Source: Nemertoderma westbladi (taxonomy: Eukaryota > Xenacoelomorpha > Nemertodermatida > Nemertodermatidae). From it: a DNA stretch of 45,676 nt. Within the stretch, counting starts at the first letter, position 1, and each line of letters starts with the position of its first letter. Shown one piece after another: positions 38,233-45,676 of this stretch. The DNA is taken from NCBI GenBank assembly GCA_032718475.1, contig JAUCBJ010001290.1, positions 1-45,676 on the forward strand, read 5' to 3'. The translations under genes were made by a program, and so were the position numbers. The notes under the pieces were generated by a model. It did no database searches. It worked only from the letters and a program-made list of their open reading frames with translations, and was not told the origin of the DNA.

Positions 38233-40002
38233 AAATCCGTATTTTACACTCCATTCCGGATCCAATAAAACTTGGTAATTAATTAACGTAAATCCGTGTT
38301 TTACACTCCATTCCGGATCCAACAAAACTTGGTAATTAACGAAAATCCGTGTTTTACACTCCATTCCGGATCCAATAAAACTTGGTAATTAACGTAAATC
38401 CGTATTTTACACTCCATTCCGGATCCAATAAAACTTGGTAATTAACGTAAATCCGTGTTTTACACTCCATTCCGGATCCAATAAAACTTGGTAATTAAAG
38501 TAAATCCGTGTTTTACACTCCATTCCGAATCCAATAAAACTTGGTAATTAATTAACGGAAATCCGTGTTTTACACTCCATTCCGGATCCAACAAAACTTG
38601 GTAATTAACGAAAATCAGTGTTTTACACTCCATTCCGGATCCAATAAAACTTGGTAATTAACGTAAATCCGTATTTTACACTCCATTCCGGATCCAATAA
38701 AACTTGGTAATTAACGTAAATCCGTGTTTTACACTCCATTCCGGATCCAATAAAACTTGGTAATTAAAGTAAATCCGTGTTTTACACTCCATTCCGAATC
38801 CAATAAAACTTGGTAATTAATTAACGGAAATCCGTGTTTTACACTCCATTCCGGATCCAACAAAACTTGGTAATTAATTAACGGAAATCCGTGTTTTACA
38901 CTCCATTCCGGATCCAACAAAACTTGGTAATTAACGAAAATCAGTGTTTTACACTCCATTCCGGATCCAATAAAACTTGGTAATTAACGTAAATCCGTAT
39001 TTTACACTCCATTCCGGATCCAATAAAACTTGGTAATTAACGTAAATCCGTGTTTTACACTCCATTCCGGATCCAATAAAACTTGGTAATTAAAGTAAAT
39101 CCGTGTTTTACACTCCATTCCGAATCCAATAAAACTTGGTAATTAACGAAAATCAGTGTTTTACACTCCATTCCGGATCCAATAAAACTTGGTAATTAAC
39201 GTAAATCCGTATTTTACACTCCATTCCGGATCCAATAAAACTTGGTAATTAACGTAAATCCGTGTTTTACACTCCATTCCGGATCCAATAAAACTTGGTA
39301 ATTAAAGTAAATCCGTGTTTTACACTCCATTCCGAATCCAATAAAACTTGGTAATTAATTAACGGAAATCCGTGTTTTACACTCCATTCCGGATCCAACA
39401 AAACTTGGTAATTAACGAAAATCCGTGTTTTACACTCCATTCCGGATCCAATAAAACTTGGTAATTAACGTAAATCCGTATTTTACACTCCATTCCGGAT
39501 CCAATAAAACTTGGTAATTAACGTAAATCCGTGTTTTACACTCCATTCCGAATCCAATAAAACTTGGTAATTAATTAACGTAAATCCGTGTTTTACACTC
39601 CATTCCGGATCCAACAAAACTTGGTACAGTAATTAACGAAAATCCGTGTTTTACACTCCATTCCGGATCCAATAAAACTTGGTAATTAACGTAAATCCGT
39701 ATTTTACACTCCATTCCGGATCCAATAAAACTTGGTAATTAATTAACGTAAATCCGTGTTTTACACTCCATTCCGGATCCAACAAAACTTGGTAATTAAC
39801 GAAAATCCGTGTTTTACACTCCATTCCGGATCCAATAAAACTTGGTAATTAACGTAAATCCGTATTTTACACTCCATTCCGGATCCAATAAAACTTGGTA
39901 ATTAACGTAAATCCGTGTTTTACACTCCATTCCGGATCCAATAAAACTTGGTAATTAAAGTAAATCCGTGTTTTACACTCCATTCCGAATCCAATAAAAC
40001 TT
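38233..40002. repeat. 53-bp satellite, right block
   Basis: Continuation of the 53-bp array. The 4-base-insertion variant recurs at 269-bp steps (38278, 38547, 38816), which equals five units plus four bases, so a five-unit higher-order repeat is present. It ends abruptly at AATAAAACTT before TCCCTGCAAACC. Confidence 0.97.
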
Positions 40003-40880
40003 CCCTGCAAACCAGAAGTATCCGAGGATTAATTTTGTATTTGAAATTTAATGCTGCTAAAAAGTTGTGCAATAGTGCAATGAGACAAATTATTTGAGAA
40101 AAACCCAAAATTTTACATTTTAATATTGAAATAATCTAAAATAATATTAAAATACTAATATTAAAATTCAGATAGTGAAATGACATTCAGAATACATTCG
40201 AACAGCAATGTTTATTATTTAACACATATAATCGCAACATATTTTGAATGATATTCTAATACTATATTCCATACTATTGATATTATAATGTATTTCCAAT
40301 GTTATCGAAATGTTCAAATCAGAATATTTTCATTGGAAATGAATTTACATTGGGGATGAATCATAGCATTGTTATAACAATGATGCGAAAAGGTTATTCT
40401 CACGTTGTTTTTCGAATGTTGGCGGGTCATACTTCAACTGCTTTGAATGACAATATTATTCTAATGTTATCCTAATGTCATCTTTATTAGGCCCTGCTGT
40501 GGTACAGAACTTTGCACGTGAATCCCCATTGTTTTCATTATCGTTATTGTCCAGTCCTTGCCAGTGCAGATTGTTTAACACACCTACTCAGTGCATCCAC
40601 ATGAACCAAATGTGTTCATGTTTTGGTTTTCCTGGACCGTAACTTACAGTACATGGATGTTTTTCAGTACGGTTCCATACAGCCATACCTACAGTAGGCC
40701 TACACCCCTACAGATATATCAGTCCTAATGTGCGGTTGTCAATGAGACCAATAAGGCATGTGCCACAGAGACCACGCACGAGATCCGAAAGGCCGCTTGC
40801 GTTTTAGTTACAGTACAGTAAATATCTAAATATTGTTAAAAAATTTTTTGCACAATAAACAAACTTCGAGAGGGGGGCGG
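40003..40880. other. Intergenic, AT-rich; nothing recognised
   Basis: Alternating AATATT-type sequence to 40480, then more mixed sequence. No gene is seen. Confidence 0.45.
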
Positions 40881-40899
40881 GGTGGGTGTTTTGCCTGTC

Positions 40900-41595
40900 A
40901 TGCCCCCTCCTCTACATAACATTGTTCACTCCTTGGTGGAAATAAAGGAGGAAGGAGGAGTTGAAGAGTGTCCAAGGAACTTTAAAAATAATGGAATGGA
41001 TTCAAGGAGAGACTCTTCAGTCAGAGTTCCTGTTCCCCGACCAGCCATGTGCCATGTTTTAGCCAAATGGGAAAAGGCCCTAAAGGAGAATAACACTGGC
41101 ACTGGCAAAGTATAAGGTGAGAATGATAATGGCATCTTTATCCTTTTATCCTATATGGGAAGTCGAATTTGACATTAAATTATTTAACAAATTGAGTAAA
41201 ACAGAATCAGGAATTGTACAGATTACTACAATACCTTCGGGTAGTAGCTATCGTAAGGGGAGCCTTCGGATCGCTCCCGGCTTCAGCCGACTGTTTGCTT
41301 TGCTCGATACGTTCTCGAAACGTATTCTTTTGATTTCTTATTAATTGTTCTAGATCAGTAATTAATAATTTTTATTAATGTAATAATTGTTTATATATTT
41401 TAGCATTAAAATGTTAGTAAGCGAGGAGTTTTTTCTAATCTTTGTAGATTGACGAATTCTCCAACTTCTCACAATCACTATCGGCTGCGAGTTTTGCCAT
41501 CTGTGCACGATGGATGGAAACACATTCGCCGAGAAATATGCAAAAACCGCTAGACATGCCATCGGGAAAATTAATCGTTCTAAGATGTATTAAAG
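40900..41595 (+). CDS. Possible two-exon gene fragment, unrecognised
   Basis: Exon A is an open frame from ATG 40900 (MPPPLHNIVHSLVEIKEE) through RVPVPRPAMCHVLAKWEKAL to GTGK. It could splice at 41109 (AAA|GTATAAG). Exon B, 41448-41595, has a strong acceptor (TTTTTTCTAATCTTTGTAG) and a donor AAAG|GTTAGA. It is open in phase 0, reading IDEFSNFSQSLSAASFAICA then RWMETHSPRN. The phases fit, and both segments have protein-like composition. However, the exon A donor is weak, I recognise no family, and later exons were not found. Confidence 0.28.
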
Positions 41596-43649
41596 GTTAG
41601 ACAATTTTTCATATTATTTGTTACATACTGATATGGAATTGTTACAGTATAATACGCCAGTACACATATTGTTACAGTACATATAGGCTACGCCGGTACA
41701 CATACAGTACATTGACGCTAATGCAAGTTGGCATATGACATTTATTTATTTATTTCTAACATTTATTGACACATTGTGGGGCCTTCGCGCAGCACGAAAG
41801 TCTATAAGAAAGGGTACTAATCTCTATTAGATAAACGGAAACCGTCATTTCCAAGATATCAATCAGTGATGCATAAACTGGTTGTAAAAAGCAGAGGTCC
41901 ATTTCAGTTTAGCCTTACACGCTTTTTAACTATTTAACTTGACTTGAGTATTTAACCTGCCTTAACACGATTTATAGAAGATGGATACTTGTATCCACTA
42001 CAAAACTTGTTGCATTCGTCCTATACAACCTGGTCACCAAATATATGCCTTAAAACATTCCTTTGGCAATATTGGATAAAGTGTCAACCGTCTAATATGC
42101 TAAACCAGGTTGTTTACGAGTTATTTTTAAAACTCTCGTCTTAATTACAACCCTCGTTGCACTCGTCCTGTACATCTGATCACCAAATAACTAGCATAAG
42201 ACATTCCACCACCGGTGCTATCAAATTGACATATCGTCCAATATTCTGTACTAAAGCTTGCAAGTATAGTCAACATAATACTAGTCTCTTCATTAGCTCA
42301 TCCTGAAGGCCCCACGCAAATTCTAATCGGAAAATTTATAAACTTTTACCAAACAACATGTACGCGCTTTTGAAGACCTTTAGCAGTTTAACCTGCCAAA
42401 ATTTATATGTCTTTTGATTTATAAATATACTTTAGAAGATGACAAATATTTAATACCAATAAACACAACATTAGCAGAAGCCAGCCTAGTGCGCGTCCAT
42501 TCACCCGCTGGATAGTCCCGGGAGACTGGATTCTGAGGGCTTAGATTATTATTGCAGTGAAGCTTACTGTATTGTATTATTCGATTGATCGTTAATAATT
42601 AATTTCTGACTAATATTATTCACTTTCGGGAAATATTAACAGTTCCTTTAGGACGTGGCGCTCTATCTAAGTAAACAGAGATATGACTTATACTAATCAC
42701 AACGGTAAGTCGGTAAGGCTTATGATTCACGTATGAGGCGCATTCTTTAGGAAATGCTTAGTTATCAGTCACAATCATGCACACTACCGGTAACACACAA
42801 TACTGCTCACTAATTTGCCGACCGTCAATGAATTTTATCATATATAGAGAGAACAGCAACGGACCAATGTAGTGCTTATCAAATAGCATTAAATTCACTA
42901 CAAACCACGATAACATAAGTCGCAATTGTTATATATATAGCCTGTCTCTCTAACCTGTAGTGTATCAAGAAAATTGGGAAATTAGGGTTCTTTATACATG
43001 TTCTCCAAATAATATTCAACCAAAACACAACAGTAAATAGCATTAAGACGGTAGGTTAAGATATGATATGACAATGTACTGATATGGACCGATATGTGAG
43101 TTGTTATGAACCGATAACAGTTATACGCTCTATAATCTTAAGCCTACTAATGTTTCTTCTAAAGTCTGAAACGAATTGACTCTAGAGCCGTTGTTCCTGG
43201 CCTAGATAGCAATAACACAAAGTATCAAGTAAAAACAGTAAGACTGAACACTCTCCTTATGATCGGCCGAAAAGCTACACGTCGACAGGAAAAATCGCTC
43301 TGATTGGCTCAAGCCAAACAAAGAACCATGCGTCCAATGGCTGTTTCCATGTCAGCAACCAGCTGTTAGATGTCGTAATATGAATCATCACGGCTAAGCT
43401 GTGAAAGGTATTTGGTGCATTGCAGGTTTTTTGCCTTACCATGTCCGCTAAAACACGTATATAGCAGAATGACTTTTATGTCCGTTAAAACACCTGTAAC
43501 GGTACCTTGCGGGCGAGGGGAATATATATACAGTTAGAGAACCTTTTTAGAGTATTCCAGCGCCTGGGGGGAAACTGGATTGCGAAGCAAAGGGGCCAGT
43601 TATATCCCACAGAAGCTTTTACGCCGCTCCCAGAAAATGGGATTTGAGT
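41596..43649. repeat. Intergenic with dispersed repeat copies (41.77-42.31 kb)
   Basis: GTGGGGCCTTCGCGCAGCACGA near 41776 and GAAGGCCCCAC near 42305 form an inverted pair (11 bases, GTGGGGCCTTC). Between them are two diverged copies, 147 bp apart, of a segment with CTTGTTGCATTCGTCCTATA and GGTCACCAAATA. This resembles a MITE with internal repeats, related to 20.7-21.5 kb. Positions 42480-43640 show no gene; two CCAAT-type motifs near 43300-43345 are noted only. Confidence 0.4.
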
Positions 43650-45149
43650 CTATAAAATATACAAAATCACAGTTTCTAATATATGTAAATACTCTAAACA
43701 GTTAGTCTTTCTTGCGCGGACGGCGTTTACGCAGTTTTTAAAGCTAGCCAGAGTCCTTTTCTCTTTGGGGCGAGCCACTTTACAAGAAGGGCCACAACTC
43801 CCGGGTGAAGGGTGAAATATGATTGCATCAGAGGGTGTAGGATTATGGTCGGTGTATCCGCCAGTCGAAGTACCGGGTTGATTGACATCAACGTCAGGGG
43901 AGAGGGGTCTAACGGCTTTGAGAGCTCGTTTCAAGACAGCCGCTCTTACGGGTCCTTTACGAGTGGTCTGAACGAGGGCCGTGGGTGGACCATAGGCAGT
44001 TAGAAACCTCTGGGGTTTAATGGTCCTTTCCAACTCGCGTTCGCGGGCTCGGTATTCGTAAGGCCGTCGATATACTTCCTGCAACTCAGGGTGTGAGTTA
44101 ACAAACAATTCTCCATAGTCCGGATCCTGACGGATATGATTGATTAAGTTATAGGAATGAAGGTCGCTAGGATTAACACTCCTGAGAAATTTGCGTACGA
44201 ATTTGGTTGAAATACATTCTCCGATGCGCTTCAGTAGCTCGTAACTTGATATGCGTGATTTCTGTTCAACCGAAGCGAATAGATAAGGATGTAACGCATA
44301 AACTCCTTCGTAAGCGCGTCCGGGATAATAGCGATGGCGCGAATCACAATGTAAATCAGTGTTCGCTTCCCAAGCTCTGATGTAACGTAGTGTGATCATT
44401 TCATCTACGCTTTCCAAATCGTGATTAAAAGGTTAATCGAAACTGGCATGTCCCTTTAGTTGACAATGGTGACATTGAGTCATAAATTGAGGGCAAACCG
44501 CAAAAATGTGCAAATTATTAAATCTGCAATACGCGCAATAAATTTCCATCGCCGGTTGTTCGTGGAAATAGGAACAGCGGACGTTTGTGCCCATGGGCGT
44601 AACATGGTCTCTCGATGCGCATAACCGACAACGTTGCCGAGAAACATAGTTGGCATGGCGATAATCGTACGCAGTGAGACACTGTGGACCTTGATACCAT
44701 TCTAGGATGTAATCGTTGTCGCTGTTCCGAGCGCGATAGGCTGAATCTCCTCAGATTCTAGACATATTGGTTCGTCTTCCCAGTCTGTTACGAATAGAAT
44801 TTTCGTGATCTATTCTCGGTTTATCGTTACGACGCCGCTGGGTATGATATTTAAATAGAACCATTTCCCTTTCGGTGTCTACATCGTCCGTATCATGTAA
44901 ATCGATAGGATGGCCGGTAGTTAGGAGGTCCATATACGTATTATTACGATGCGTATAGCGAGCGGTGAATTTTCGATAGTCCAATTCACGCGTAAGTTGC
45001 TCTTGGGACGTCGGCGGTTCGATATAACGACCATCGTCCTCCGTAATGGTTGGATCGGTTTCACCGCGTATCAAGCTATCCACAAATGCTTGTAAAGGTA
45101 GAGTATATCGCTCCCTGATACCAAGATCATCTTCTATCAACTCCGTCAT
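43650..45149 (-). pseudogene. Zinc-knuckle gag-like gene broken by two in-frame stops
   Basis: One frame runs from ATG 45149 to TAG 43650 (500 codons), interrupted only by TGA at codon 133 (44751-44753) and TAA at codon 239 (44433-44435). Codons 1-132 are acidic then basic (LIEDDLGIRERY to RNRLGRRTNMSRI). Codons 134-238 hold three Cys/His modules: C174-X2-C177-X4-H182-X9-C192, C205-X2-C208-X5-H214-X4-C219, and C226-X2-C229-X4-H234. These resemble retroelement nucleocapsid zinc knuckles. In the third, the TAA falls exactly where the last ligand of a CX2CX4HX4C knuckle belongs. Codons 240-499 are Tyr/Arg rich then Pro/Ser rich. An upstream in-frame stop near 45171 supports the ATG. Near the end another frame gives a strongly basic tail (KLRKRRPRKKD), hinting at a one-base shift. 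I found no reverse transcriptase nearby. A retroelement gag or capsid-like relic is my inference. Confidence 0.6.
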
Positions 45150-45676
45150 ATCTGCTATCTGAGTTTGTTAATATCGAAATGAGTTTATGTTTAGGCGAGC
45201 GGACGTCGCTGCCTACCTCTCTTTGCCCCCGGACAGTGGGATCCTCAGCGCCGATGTACCGTTGTCGCGGTGTTTACGCCAACATGTAGCAACAGTACGA
45301 CAACGATAACCGGCACAAGTCACTCCACTGTCCGTCCCAAAGGCTTGAATCCACTTTAGGTTCTTTCTATAGGAGAGTTGGGTTACTTTCACAATTGCGA
45401 CTAGCTACTGTAAACACACCTTAGCAGTAACATTCACCTACAAACGCACAAATTCCACACAACTGTCACCAATTGTACACATACAGGCCATTTGTCTGTT
45501 AGTCAGTGCCTTCCAGAATGTCACGTTATTACTGTGTATCCTTGGATACTAACAGTGTGCTATATTCTCTATGCTATGCAATGGGACAAGCTTTCTATTG
45601 TTCTTTTAACTTGCTTCTAATTCTAGCATGGGTGTTGCTATGGTGACATTATGGAATGCTAGCGGTAGAATTAGGG
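45150..45676. other. Upstream flank of the gag-like gene; possible element leader
   Basis: There is no ORF. On the minus strand, ACATGTTGGCGTAAACACCG near 45265-45285 loosely resembles the junction of an LTR end and a primer-binding site. However, I cannot find a matching second LTR in the window, so this stays speculative. Confidence 0.25.

Noticed and set aside
34743-40002. CRISPR-like array
   Set aside because: Units are contiguous satellite copies with no unique spacers, in a eukaryotic context.

Overview
The window looks like a piece of an AT-rich invertebrate animal genome. It is not bacterial or viral. It holds a metazoan-type D-lactate dehydrogenase gene with one spliceable intron and a mitochondrial presequence, an intronless GAPDH, remnants of a Penelope-like element and a non-LTR retrotransposon, tRNA-derived short repeats, and very large tandem arrays. 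Frequent short motifs (TAGGCCTA, ACAGTAC) and several poly(C)/poly(G) runs fit an invertebrate, but I cannot fix the phylum from sequence alone.

Layout. 1-568 is a pure GACT microsatellite. 2.5-4.4 kb has an inverted pair of tRNA-like repeats bracketing a decayed Penelope-like GIY-YIG fragment, followed by seven copies of a 39-bp minisatellite. 6.5-7.5 kb has a complete intronless GAPDH on the minus strand. 9.7-19.7 kb is one uninterrupted 10-kb satellite of a different 39-bp unit (about 256 copies) with clear higher-order structure. 22.3-23.9 kb carries a single-exon 540-residue protein with a probable TIR-like or deoxyribosyltransferase-like fold. 25-26.1 kb is a dead LINE tail (minus). 26.5-27.4 kb is a GC-rich fold-back structure around a 68-bp tandem repeat. 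27.8-31.1 kb is a two-exon LDHD gene. 31.2-31.5 kb is a tRNA-derived SINE. 32.3-32.8 kb encodes a small secreted cysteine-rich protein. 34.7-40.0 kb is a 53-bp satellite split by a clean 2,009-bp DNA-transposon-like insertion with an 11-bp terminal inverted repeat, a 4-bp target duplication and nine copies of an internal 14-mer. 40.9-41.6 kb may hold two exons of an unidentified gene. 43.65-45.15 kb (minus) is a 500-codon frame broken by two in-frame stops, with retroelement-like zinc-knuckle modules.

The genes do not form an operon or a functional cluster. GAPDH (glycolysis) and LDHD (oxidation of D-lactate, including that from methylglyoxal detoxification) are metabolically adjacent, but their proximity here is probably chance. 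The least familiar items are the broken zinc-knuckle gene, the TIR-like intronless gene, the transposon inside the 53-bp satellite, and the higher-order organisation of the 39-bp satellite.
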